Shown here: positions 8,993 through 19,200 of the stretch, one piece after another
How the letters are laid out: every line of letters begins with the position of its first letter
Position numbering within the stretch: the first letter of the stretch is position 1
NCBI RefSeq assembly: GCF_000350225.1
Contig: NW_005178804.1
Coordinates: 62,001-126,000 of the forward strand
DNA length: 64,000 nt
Source of the DNA: Chondrus crispus
Taxonomy: Eukaryota > Rhodophyta > Florideophyceae > Gigartinales > Gigartinaceae
Direction: 5' to 3'
Notes under the pieces: model-generated
Seen by the model: the letters and a program-made list of their open reading frames with translations, nothing else
The model's database searches: none
Told to the model about the DNA's origin: nothing
Position numbers and translations under genes: made by a program

Positions 8993-10243
8993 TATTGAAA
9001 ATGTGCGACCACATGCTGTTATCTGGAATGTGCAAAATCGAGCGACACGTGTACATGACTCGACGGTCTGGACCCTCACCCCATATCACCACATGACACG
9101 TGTAAAGTCTCAGATTTTGGGGTTTTGGGGACGAAAGTGGACTTTTGGAGGGTTATGCAAATTTGCATAAATGCCGAAAACTTGCATTTGGCCCGAACCG
9201 TTATAGGGCTACACAAGCAATACTGCAAATCTATTGGGTGTCGGTTCGAATGCTGCAATTCTATTGGTCTGTTATTGTCCACTTATATGCAGTCATGCTG
9301 GTGATATATCTTGAATGATCGGTATACGTTTTAATTTCATCATTTCGGGGGTTTCAAGTTGTTCACCATGGTTGTCATGGGTAATTACTTGTGGCCTTGG
9401 CGCTGGACACTTGTGTGCGGTGTACACATGTACACATCGCCAGGTTGCTGCGTGTACGTACACTTGTACACGTCGTCTACATACGGTCCGGCGCGTGTCC
9501 GAGCACAGTACATGTGAATTAAAAGTACAACAAGTATTTCTCGCAAGAGACATGTACTTACGTGAGTATTCAGTGTACGCGACACGCTGTATGCGACCCT
9601 TGCATCAGCATGCGCCGTTGTACTACACTCTCGTCAGCATGCGACGTTGTACTGTGCTCTCGTTATGGTGCGCCGTTGGATGCAAGTTGATGACAGTACT
9701 CGTGTGATTCACATCGGATATCACGTGAGATGTGTAGAAAGTCTGGATGCACATTGTTGCTATCCGTGATAGTTGTCTGGCAGTGTGTACCGAAATTAGT
9801 AAGGTACGAAACAAGGGCATGTATGGGGACTGAGATATGACAGGACTTTGCGTTGTTGGAAATAGAGAGATGCCAAGTTGTTCATTGTGCAAGAATATAT
9901 TCTGTCATGTCTGGATGCAGATTAGTAAGGTGTGAAACGATTGCATGCATAGGGCCATGGTTTACAGTCACTCGAAATGTGTAGAAACTGTTGTGCACTG
10001 ATAGTCAATAGTCAATTCGTAAGGTGGAAATAGAACAGTGTGGACGGGCCAGAAGAGGACCGCGCTTGGTCGCGCATATGGTGAGTACGGTTTACCAGGT
10101 GCCAAAGTAATGGGATAGTGTAACACTCAAAGTGTATAAGTATCGCCGAAAGACGGCTCCAAGTAAACCTCGGTACCAACTCCTTCACTCACACATATCA
10201 ACCTGCCCTCCTTCTTTCCCTTGCCCCTCCGAACCTACCATTA
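8993..10243 (+). repeat. 3' LTR of F1
   Basis: 1251 bp, about a dozen differences from the 5' LTR. It ends CATTA and is followed by the target duplication ATGGC (10244-10248), then by antisense F1 gag. Confidence 0.92.
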
Positions 10244-10930
10244 ATGGCCTGTATGACCGCAGTTCGTGCATTTGTAATCGTTTATGTCCCGATTGTTCGG
10301 GACACGATTAACCAGAGCCAATGTCTGTGAGGAGCTAGACTTCATGTTTGCTCGTTGCTCTTCCTGCAGCAGACGACTTTTCACAAAGTCCAAACTGAAT
10401 ATCTTTTCCTCATTACCGAGAGCATCAAGTGCAACGATGAGAGCCTCGAAACGGGCAGGCAGACCGTTGAGCACTGCCATGGCCATCTCCTTGTCATCGA
10501 TGTTTACGCTCATTGACTTGAGGATGGCTGCCAGCTGCTTGACACGATTGATGTATGCAAGCACCTTTTCACCGGAAAGCATCTTCACAGTGTAGAACTC
10601 ACGACGTGCAGCTAGTTTGTTCAGCAAAGTGTGCCTCTCAAACACGTTGACAATAGCTTCCCACATCTCATGAGCAGTATCAACATCACGTACATGCTCA
10701 AGATGCTCATCTGATAGGGAGAGACCAATCAGTGCTTTGGCTTTACTGTCACCTCTGATCCACTTCTTACGCTCTTCCGCGCGTTCCTCACTTGGAACTC
10801 GTCCCTCAACGATGTATTGGTCAACATCACGTAGAGCAAGCAGAAGTTGTATTTTCTGCTTCCACACGTAGAAGTTGGAGTCCGTCAGTTTGTCGATTCT
10901 GATGGATCCTCCTCCTCCTTGATCTTCCAT
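10244..10930 (-). pseudogene. gag: Copia F1 gag fragment (proximal half of split antisense element)
   Basis: On the minus strand this is the first 229 codons of F1 Gag, from ATG (10928-10930) to the zinc knuckle (CTNCGHTGH), almost identical to the intact copy and itself without lesions. It stops where the sense element 2391-10243 inserted; the remaining part is at 1636-2390. Its own leader, zinc-finger gene, primer site and 5' LTR follow to the right. Confidence 0.9.
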
Positions 10931-10970
10931 TTTAGTGCAAATAAACTTCAAGTATTTGAAAATCCGTTCG

Positions 10971-11020
10971 GGGATCCCAAGCCGTTAACCGATAGTCAAC
11001 ACAATGGCAAGCCCACCCGT
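10971..11020 (-). promoter_or_regulatory. 50-nt conserved pre-gag block, antisense F1 copy
   Basis: Reverse complement of the block at 4773-4822, in the same position relative to gag. Confidence 0.7.
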
Positions 11021-11102
11021 CTAAGAAGTTCGATATGATTACTATGAAGTTGCACTAGGAGAAATTTGTGAACAGATATGTGAATTTATTTGAATGAAAT
11101 CC

Positions 11103-11774
11103 CTAACTATTCTGTTCACAAACTACCTTTAAGTGTGCGGCACCGTTCTCGTGGCACTTCAGGTGCCCGTGAGACTCAAAGACACGATTGCAAGGGATAC
11201 AACGCGGAGTCTCCTTAGCGTTGGCAACTTGAATGCGATGAGACCTAGACTGAATGTGGTCGTAAAAGGCCTTCGCACTATTGCTACTAACGCCGCACAC
11301 TTTACAATACCGCTTATACCGCCGGCACACCTTACGATTCCTCTTGCGCTCACGCTTGAACTCTTTATCCGCGAGAACAGCCGCTTTCCGAGCAGAAAGT
11401 CGATGCGTAGTTCTCTTTATTGGTGCGGGAACAGAGCGCGGAATACGAGGAATCCTATATGGTGCGCAACTCGAGGACGGACCCGGAAGCGCGAGCCGAG
11501 GTGAAGGTTGATCCTCAGGCTCAAGCACCTCAACGGATACGACCTTCGATGTCCGAACCGTTCGACCGGTGACCAGCTTACCAGGCGCAGAGCGCACCGG
11601 TACTAATTCCAGATCTAACACAACCCCGTAAAAACAGGTATTCACAATAAGGAGTATGAAGATAATCGTCAGTAACAGATTTTGGAATTATTGCTCTTAA
11701 GAACCACCAAAACGTGCAAAGACAATCACTTAGATGTGTAGGAAATGGAAAGAAACTCAAAACTTACTTTGCAT
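11103..11774 (-). CDS. Predicted spliced zinc-finger accessory protein, antisense F1 copy
   Basis: Second copy of the gene at 4019-4690. Exon 1 ATGCAAA is 11768-11774, the intron is 11615-11767 (again 153 nt, GTAAGT donor and TTAG acceptor) and exon 2 is 11103-11614; the product is again 172 residues. Both CX2CX12HX5H fingers and the basic stretch are intact. Compared with the sense copy I count five amino-acid changes (Ser to Gly, Glu to Lys, Phe to Val, Gln to Glu, Pro to Arg), none at a zinc ligand, and roughly three silent changes. Five against three is too few to prove selection, but the frame has survived in a copy whose gag-pol is split. It may be expressed from the LTR at 12152-13402. 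Confidence 0.6.
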
Positions 11775-12137
11775 GAGAGAACGAAGAAAAACCAAATGCG
11801 AGATTGACGACGACGGCGGTAGCGGGAGCGGAAACGAAGACGAAGACCAAAGACAGAGACAGCAGCAAGAACCACAGCAATAACAAAAGCCAAACCAAGA
11901 ACGAAGACAACGAAGACAGCGGGGGCGATGACCAAAACCAATTCACACAAGAGAGCAAGAACGACAGCAGCAGCGAAAACCAAAACCAAGAACGACGGCA
12001 AGAACGAGAGCGACAACGACAGCGAGAAGACCAGCGGAAAGAACAACGAGAAACGGCAGCGAAAACGACAGCGACAACGACGGCAGAAACAACGGAACAA
12101 GAACAACAGACTCATGCAGTGAAACAACAGCGAGGGA

Positions 12138-12151
12138 CTGGGCCCATAACC
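12138..12151 (-). other. tRNA-iMet half-molecule primer-binding site, antisense F1 copy
   Basis: Reverse complement of GGTTATGGGCCCAG, abutting the LTR at 12152. Confidence 0.85.
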
Positions 12152-13402
12152 TAATGGTAGGTTCGGAGGGGCAAGGGAAAGAAGGAGGGCAGGTTGATAT
12201 GTGTGAGTGAAGGAGTTGGTTCCGAGGTTTACTTGGAGCCGTCTTTCGGCGATACTTATACACTTTGAGTGTTACACTATCCCATTACTTTGGCACCTGG
12301 TAAACCGTACTCACCATATGCGCGACCAAGCGCGGTCCTCTTCTGGCCCGTCCACACTGTTCTATTTCCACCTTACGAATTGACTATTGACTATCAGTGC
12401 ACAACAGTTTCTACACATTTCGAGTGACTGTAAACCATGACCCTATGCATGCAATCGTTTCACACCTTACTAATCTGCATCCAGACATGACAGAATATAT
12501 TCTTGCACAATGAACAACTTGGCATCTCTCTATTTCCAACAACGCAAAGTCCTGTCATATCTCAGTCCCCATACATGCCCTTGTTTCGTACCTTACTAAT
12601 TTCGGTACACACTGCCAGACAACTATCACGGATAGCAACAATGTGCATCCAGACTTTCTACACATCTCACGTGATATCCGATGTGAATCACACGAGTACT
12701 GTCATCAACTTGCATCCAACGGCGCACCATAACGAGAGCACAGTACAACGTCGCATGCTGACGAGAGTGTAGTACACCGGCGCATGCTGATGCAAGGGTC
12801 GCATACAGCGTGTCGCGTACACTGAATACTCACGTAAGTACATGTCTCTTGCGAGAAATACTTGTTGTACTTTTAATTCACATGTACTGTGCTCGGACAC
12901 GCGCCGGACCGTATGTAGGCGACGTGTACAAGTGTACGTACACGCAGCAACCTGGCGATTTGTACATGTGTACACCGCACACAAGTGTCCAGCGCCAAGG
13001 CCACCCGTAATTACCCATTACAACCATGGTGAACAACTTGAAACCCCCGAAATGATGTAATTAAAACGTATACCGATCATTCAAGATATATCACCAGCAT
13101 GACTGCATATAAGTGGACAATAACAGACCAACAGAATTGCAGCATTCGAACCGACACGCAATAGATTTGCAGTACTGCCTGTGTAGCCCTATAACGGTTC
13201 GGTCCAAATGCAAATTTTCGGCATTTATGCAAATTTGCACAACCCTCCAAAAGTCCACTTTCGTCCCCAGAACCCCAAAATCCGAGACTTTACACGTGTC
13301 ATGTGGTGATATGGGGTGAGGGTCCGGACCGTCGAGTCATGTACACGTGTCGCTCGATTTTGCACTTTCCAGATAACAGCATGTGGTCGCACATTTTCAA
13401 TA
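12152..13402 (-). repeat. F1 LTR (minus strand), shared between two internal regions
   Basis: 1251 bp. On the minus strand it has the end of pol and a polypurine tract before it (13403-14115) and primer site, leader and gag after it. One LTR therefore acts as the 3' LTR of one internal region and the 5' LTR of the next. Confidence 0.9.
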
Positions 13403-13413
13403 CCTCCCCTCGA

Positions 13414-14115
13414 TCACATGCTTTGGGCAGCTTTGCACTCGGAAAGCCCAACGGTGCCCACGAACCTTTCAAACAGCATGCGACCAAGTGGTTTGGTCAG
13501 CATATCGGCTGGCATTTCTGTTGCCGGACAATGGTACAATGTGACCAGTTTTCGCTGCACCGCATCTCGAACAAAATGATACGTAATATCAATGTGCTTG
13601 TTGCGACGATTTGTAGATTCGTTCTGAGCAAACGCAATCGTACCAGCGTTGTCACATCCAACGCGAATTGTTGGATCCGAATTCGCACCAAGTACATCGG
13701 CATGGAAGCGTCGAAGCCACGCAGCCTCTTTGCATGCTTCACTGAGTGCGATGTATTCTGCCTCACAAGTAGACTTTGCAACTACTGTTTGTCTCCGGGA
13801 AGCCCAACTGATAGGCCCATCACAAAGCTTGAACACATACCCACTCGTTGATTTTCGTGATTCAAGGCATCCACCCCAATCTGCGTCGCTATACTCATGA
13901 AGTTCCGTACCAATATCATCTTTTCCAAACACTATTCCAAGATGCTGGGACCCGCGCAAGTATCTCAAAACACGTTTCACACCTGTCCAATGCGACTCGT
14001 GAGGGTCGGCACAGTGTTGAGATAACTTTCCAATGGCAAACGCAATATCGGGGCGGGTGCCGACCATTAGGAACATTAGACATCCAATGGCCTGACGATA
14101 TGGTTCAAAGCATGG
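13414..14115 (-). pseudogene. pol: Copia F1 pol C-terminal fragment (end of RT plus RNase H)
   Basis: Minus-strand frame matching the last about 233 residues of F1 Pol, from NPCFEPYRQ through the RNase H motifs (YSDADWGG, CEAEY, DNAGT) to the natural stop. It is open throughout but lacks gag, protease, integrase and most of reverse transcriptase. At 14115 homology ends abruptly, 3 bp before a tRNA-like short element. It abuts the LTR 12152-13402 in normal element order. Confidence 0.88.
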
Positions 14116-14118
14116 ATT

Positions 14119-14225
14119 TGTTGAAATGGTGAGCGCGCCCAAGGGGACACCAAGAAGCCAGCGCCTGTGGCTTAGTGGTTAACGAATTTTTGCGGCAAAT
14201 TTTTCAGACCTTGATTTTAACATCA
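14119..14225 (+). mobile_element. tRNA-like short interspersed element (SINE candidate), copy 1
   Basis: About 107 bp: starts TGTTGAAAT, carries TGGCTTAGTGGTTAACG, which resembles a tRNA A box, then a small inverted repeat around TTTGCGGCAAA, and ends GATTTTAACATCA. Similar copies are at 25360-25430, 25557-25664, 54951-55052, 61405-61473 and 61600-61707. Here it bridges an F1 pol fragment and the first base of an F2 LTR. It has no coding capacity. The B box is weak (CTCGATTTT), so it may be only tRNA-like. Confidence 0.55.
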
Positions 14226-15169
14226 TGTTGTAATTCTACGACCACATGCCGATATGCATGACACACAACAACAGGTATGACACGTGTAAAATCGAAAACA
14301 CTCCGCGTGACGTGCTGAACACGTTTGATTTTCAACGTGTACACGTGTGATTTTTGTAAACAGTTGCACTCTTCAGTAGTTCAGGAGCAAGTTTGGTTTT
14401 CAACGTTTACACGTGTGAAATATGTACACGATGGCACTGTACAATACAATCTGAGCAGGTTTCATTTTCTCCGCCTGACACGTGTATGACCTCGAAACAT
14501 GTCCTCATTACACTGTCGGTCGGACGCGTACAGTACGCTTGCAGTCTTACAGACAAAGTGTAGAACCTTGGTGGCGGGGGCCTGACACGTGCCAAAGGTT
14601 TACAGCGTCCATGGAGTGCAGCACGGGTACAGCAGGACACAAAGATACCGTTGCCCGTGTTTTTGAATTCGTAAGGCAAAATGTGCACTGTTGTAATTGA
14701 CAGTGGACAGGACCTCGCGAGAGATACAGATTCGTAAGGCAACATGTGCGCTGTAAACAGTCCTTGCAGGATCGATTTGAATTCGTAAGGCAACGTGTGA
14801 GCTGTAAACGTGCCTTACGAATTTGTGCCACGCTGGATCTGGAATAGTAAGGGAATTTGTGCTTTGCTGTGCTTTGTTGTACTGCCTTACTAATTTCTCC
14901 GTCATGACAGTGGTAATTCGTAAGGCGGTTTTCTGTTATGTTTGTTGGGCCATCGCCAGTTTGGCTGAGTAACAAGACGGGCACATGTGTTAGAGCCAAT
15001 ACATTTGTAGTATGTGTGTCGTAGTGTTTGGTAGTAGAGTTCTAGAAGATTGCAGAAGTGTATAAGTTGCGCCAGAAGTGGGCAACTCGAAGTAAATCGG
15101 GACCCAATCCTTCAACTTCACCTCATCAACCGTCCTTCGATTTCCCATCGCCCCGCTGACCTACCATTA
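14226..15169 (+). repeat. 5' LTR of copia family F2, long subtype (944 bp)
   Basis: Starts TGTTGTAATTC, ends CCATTA, and is followed directly by the primer site. Near-relatives of 939 bp stand as solo LTRs at 43745-44683 and 50858-51796, and antisense at 25431-27610 and 61474-63653. It holds four ACACGTGT palindromes in its first 260 bp and about seven ATTCGTAAGGC-type motifs in both orientations between about 14665 and 14930. Confidence 0.88.
15061..15087 (+). promoter_or_regulatory. Candidate F2 core promoter: TATA box plus hairpin
   Basis: TATAAG at 15061 runs into an inverted repeat, GTTGC-G-CCA-GAAG-TGG-GCAAC. The solo LTRs have CGCCA/TGGCG instead, so pairing is kept while bases change. 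Confidence 0.5.
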
Positions 15170-15183
15170 GGTTATGGGCCCAG
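15170..15183 (+). other. F2 primer-binding site (tRNA-iMet anticodon region)
   Basis: GGTTATGGGCCCAG, identical to the F1 site. Confidence 0.85.
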
Positions 15184-15227
15184 TTCAACGTTATTATTCT
15201 GCTGTGTGAGTGTTTGTTCTCAGTTTC

Positions 15228-15303
15228 TGCTGCCGTTCTCGTTTTGGTCTCTACTGTCGTTCTCGTTTTGGTCTCCGCTGTCGTTCTCGTTTTGGTTTCT
15301 GCT
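15228..15303 (+). repeat. 24-bp tandem repeats in F2 leader
   Basis: About three units of TGTCGTTCTCGTTTTGGTCT plus four bases, translating as CRSRFGLY in one frame. It lies in a pyrimidine-rich leader like that of F1. I do not regard the frame as coding. Confidence 0.6.
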
Positions 15304-16185
15304 GTCGTTTCCGCCGTCGTTGTTGTTCGTTTTGTTCTGTCGCCGTCTACTTGCTGTCGTTATCATCTTGGTCGTTCGTCTCCGTCTACCCGCTGTCGTT
15401 TCAACTTGGTGGATCTTCTTCGTGTCTGTTGCAGCTTGGTCTTGGCAATCGTTGTGTGAGCTGTGGGTGTAGTCCCTAGTCGCCAACGTACCATATCAAT
15501 CCAAGAAGACTGCCCTTCGATCACGCCGGTGATCGTCGTAGCTGCCGATACCCTCGCTCTTGGTGAAAGGCTTGTGCCATTGGAAATCTGACTTGAGCGA
15601 GGGTCCGACCAAGAATCGTCGAGAGACGAAACACTGATCCTCGGGGAGGATCACAGTGTACTGGTCGAGTCGATCCGCACTCTGCCTTCTGGAGGTGCGT
15701 CGGCGGTGTGGGTAACGCTCTCGGTATTAGCCCTATAGGTACGACTTCGGTCCCCTGGGTGAAGGGAATACGTGCCTAAACACTGAACCTCTCACTATAC
15801 GTGTATAAGGTCGCGTACCTTGATTAAGTTCGCACGGAAGAGGGTGACCCTAGGCGTGATTGTGAACAATTCACACGAGTACGACGAAGGCAGTTTCATT
15901 CTTGTGTTGTGGGAAACCTCATTGGGGTAGTACCGTATCAAGTTTGGACAAGCCGATTTTGGTTGCAGGGACCGTTCGCAGTAGTGACCAAAAGTCCTGG
16001 TTCGTCTACAGGCAAAGTGTTGTGCTTACTCGTGGCACGTTTGATTTAGTTCACAGTCGAAAGACCCGCACTGGCCGACATACAGGGGTAGCGCCCTAAG
16101 GGATTTTTAAGAAGAATACGCTTGTTCCACTCCGCCGAGAACAAGCACCGAGAACGTTTCCGAGTAATCGCTACAAACTTCCTAT
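15304..16185 (+). other. F2 5' leader without recognisable gene
   Basis: About 880 bp between the repeats and the conserved pre-gag block. Short frames only (for example 15902-16099), none with a domain; unlike F1 I find no zinc-finger exon here. It may hold untranslated RNA structure or the remains of a lost accessory gene. Confidence 0.5.
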
Positions 16186-16235
16186 ACGGGCGGGCTTGCC
16201 ATTGTGTTGACTATCGGTTAACGGCTTGGGATCCC
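16186..16235 (+). promoter_or_regulatory. 50-nt conserved pre-gag block, F2 copy
   Basis: Differs from the F1 block (4773-4822) at one position; 46 nt before the F2 gag ATG at 16282. Confidence 0.7.
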
Positions 16236-16281
16236 GGAACAGAAGACCTTGTATACTCGAAGGGTACATCCATTCGGCGAA

Positions 16282-19200
16282 ATGGATGACCAAAGCTCTG
16301 GATCGGTCAGAATCGAGAAGCTGGCCAAATCTAACTTTTACATCTGGAAGCAGAAAATCCAGCTACTGCTTGCTCTCCGAGATGTCGATCAATACGTTTT
16401 TGATGATATACCGGAGAATGCGCCCTCAGATGACCGGAGAAAGTGGATTCGTGGTGACGCAAAAGCAAAGGCAGTCATCGGACTCACGCTTTCTGATGAC
16501 TACTTGCAACATGTGCGAGGGTGTAGCAGTGCAAAAGAGACATGGGAAGCAATTCTGAATGTGTTTGAGCGTCATACTTTGCTCAACAAACTTGCCGCCC
16601 GTCGCGACTTTTACACTGTATCCATGCTCCCATCCGAGAAAGTGCTCGTGTTCATCAATCGTGTGAAGCAACTTGCTGCCAGATTGCAGTCAATGAGTGT
16701 TGAGATTGACGATAAAGAAATTGCAATGGCTGTGTTGAATGGCTTGCCTCCACGATTCGATAATCTGAGTGTTGCTCTTGACGCACTTGGCAATGAAGAT
16801 AAAGTGTTTGGACTCGAGTTTGTGAAGAGTCGTCTGCTGCAAGAAGAACAACGACAAAGCATGAAGACCGCTTCTGCTTCATCACCACATGCACTTGCAC
16901 TGGTCAATCGTATGCCTATTCGACGCGATATGAAATGTACGAATTGCAATAGACATAGGCATACTGCAACGCGTCGCTGGGACAAGGACGTGAATGGGCG
17001 CCGACCTGCGCCGGCAGATGGGTTTCCGTCACGCAACACTGGCTTGAAGCCAAGTGCATTCGTTTCTCGAGATGACAAGTCTACTGCTGCCTTTGGGGAG
17101 AGTGACTTTACTTGCTTGCTTTAGACTTCCACTCCAGAAAAGAGGGCTGCAAACGCAGGGTCATGGCTTGTCGCTTCCGGTTGCAGGGCTCACATTACGT
17201 TTGATCGCTCTTTGTTCGTTACGTATGAACAGATGCAATCTGGATCAGTCGAGATGTGCACGAAGGCTAGAGCTAATGTCTCTAGTCGCGGCGAGGTACA
17301 ATTCATGTTGAATGTGAACAGTAGTTCACACCCTTGCAAATTGTCAAACGTTTTGCACGTCCCTGATTTCGGATACTCGCTACTCTGTCTGTTAGCCAAA
17401 TGGTTTCAAAGGGTTTGCAAGTGTCATTTGAAAATGATAAATGCCGCGTTACTGCAGGACCAACTGTAGTTGCCACAGCGAGTCAAGTTGGGGATTTGTA
17501 CATACTTGACGTCATGAATGAAACCTTTTCTGCTCACGTAGTTACCCTGCAGACGCTACATGAACGCATGGCCCATGTTAATGTACAAGGAATCGCATCA
17601 ATGATTCACAATCATGTGGTAAGTGGCATCAACGTTCGTCAAAGCGATGTCATCAGTGCAATGAATCCGAAGTCTGACAATCACCCTCCCATTTGTCCTG
17701 CGTGTGCGTTTGGCAAAGCAACGCGATCAGTAATCCCAAAACAGCGATCATCGTCTCGAGCACAGAACTGTCTTGACTTGGTACATTCTGACGTTTGCGG
17801 TCCGCTTGAAGTACAGTCCATTGGTGGTTCGAGATACTTCGTTACATTTGTAGATGATCACTCGAACTGGGTAGTTGTGTACACGATGAGAAATAAATCT
17901 GAGGCGTTTGCAAAATACAAGTTGTATGAAAAGTTGGCTCAAACCCACACTGGTCGCAAAGTAAAGGTGATTCGCACTGATCGAGGGGAGAGTACTTGTC
18001 GACGGAATTCAAGTCCTATTTAGATTTAAACGGTACGCAGCACCAACTCACAACGGCGTACACTCCTGAACAAAACGGTGTTGCTGAACGTTTAAATCGA
18101 ACTCTGATTGATCTTGTCCGCTCTATGCTTTCTCATAAACAGGTCAGTAAGCGATTCTGGGCCGAGGCTCTTGCCACTTCGGTATATGTGCGCAATCGAG
18201 TTACTTCACGGGCTTTGCCAGTTAACACCACTCCCCATCACATTTGGATGAATTCCACTCCAAATGTTGGCCATTTGCGAGTATTTGGGTCAAAGTGTTG
18301 GTATACATTACCAAAATTAGAGCTCCGCAAGCTGGACTTGCGAGCGCGTGAAGCGATGTTTCTTGGGTATTCGCAATGCAGTAAGGCATACAAACTTTGG
18401 GACGGAGAGTTGAATAAAATTGTTATGTCACGGGATGTCAAGTTTGATGAATCGACATGTGGGATGCATGACATTCCTGCACACGAAAGTGATTCAATCA
18501 ACTCTGATGTTGACGTTGTTGTGGAAATTTGGGAGTCGACGGTGACGTATACAGTTCGACAAAATGCATCTAAATAATTAAACCGCACTGAAAAACGGTA
18601 GTATTTGATTTTTTCAGACGTCAACCTACAGTGCATCTCTCCCAGCGACATTACTGATAATGCAATCTTTTGAGATTATCAGCAACGGTTTGCAAAGAGG
18701 AGAGTCTGTTGGCAAGAGAATAGATGCGTAGGTAGTAGTATGAATACCCGGAAGTGAACGGCAGAATAGCTGCCCGGACACAGAAAGGAAGAAAAAGAAC
18801 CAACGCAGTAAAAGGAACGAGACCTTCAGCTCGCCCGGTCCTGCCGGTGAATTTTTTACTGCTCACCTCCTTCTTTTCTTTCTAATTTTCGTCACAGTTG
18901 TATTGCTCGGTGGCGACAATGGGAATACAGCTGATACCCCAAATACGGATGAGGTCGGTTCTGAAGAGGATGAAGTTTCGGAGGAGGTTCTTGAAAACGA
19001 TGGCGCTCATTCTGTAAGTGAGAATGATGAAGATGAAGATGATGTACCAACTGCTGTCGAAACTCCGAATGTCACCCCTCCAACTCCAACTCCAGCTGTA
19101 CGAAGATCGTCTCGAGTCAGCAGACCTCCTGCATCATGGTGGAGGAGCAACTTTGCAGCTGCTCTTCTTTCACATGCGCATGTCGCTATTGAAGGTCCCA

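Larger units (their letters stand above)
2391..10243 (+). mobile_element. Complete Ty1/copia retrotransposon, family F1
   Basis: Parts in order: 5' LTR 2391-3641, primer-binding site 3642-3655, pyrimidine-rich leader, predicted spliced zinc-finger gene 4019-4690, conserved 50-nt block 4773-4822, single gag-pol frame 4863-8981, purine tract 8982-8992, 3' LTR 8993-10243. Both LTRs are 1251 bp and differ at about a dozen positions by eye (about 1%), so the insertion is fairly young but not brand new. The flanks carry a perfect 5-bp duplication ATGGC, and the target is an antisense copy of the same family. No frameshift or stop interrupts gag-pol, and the catalytic residues are present. I see this as the one autonomous copia candidate in the window. 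Confidence 0.93.

Noticed and set aside
14119..14225. A genuine tRNA gene
   Set aside because: A-box-like sequence is present, but no complete cloverleaf, no proper T arm and no terminator; repeated at junctions, so a tRNA-like repeat is the better call.
15228..15303. Regular 24-bp repeats that might suggest a CRISPR array
   Set aside because: Units are directly adjacent without spacers and lie in a copia leader of a eukaryotic genome.
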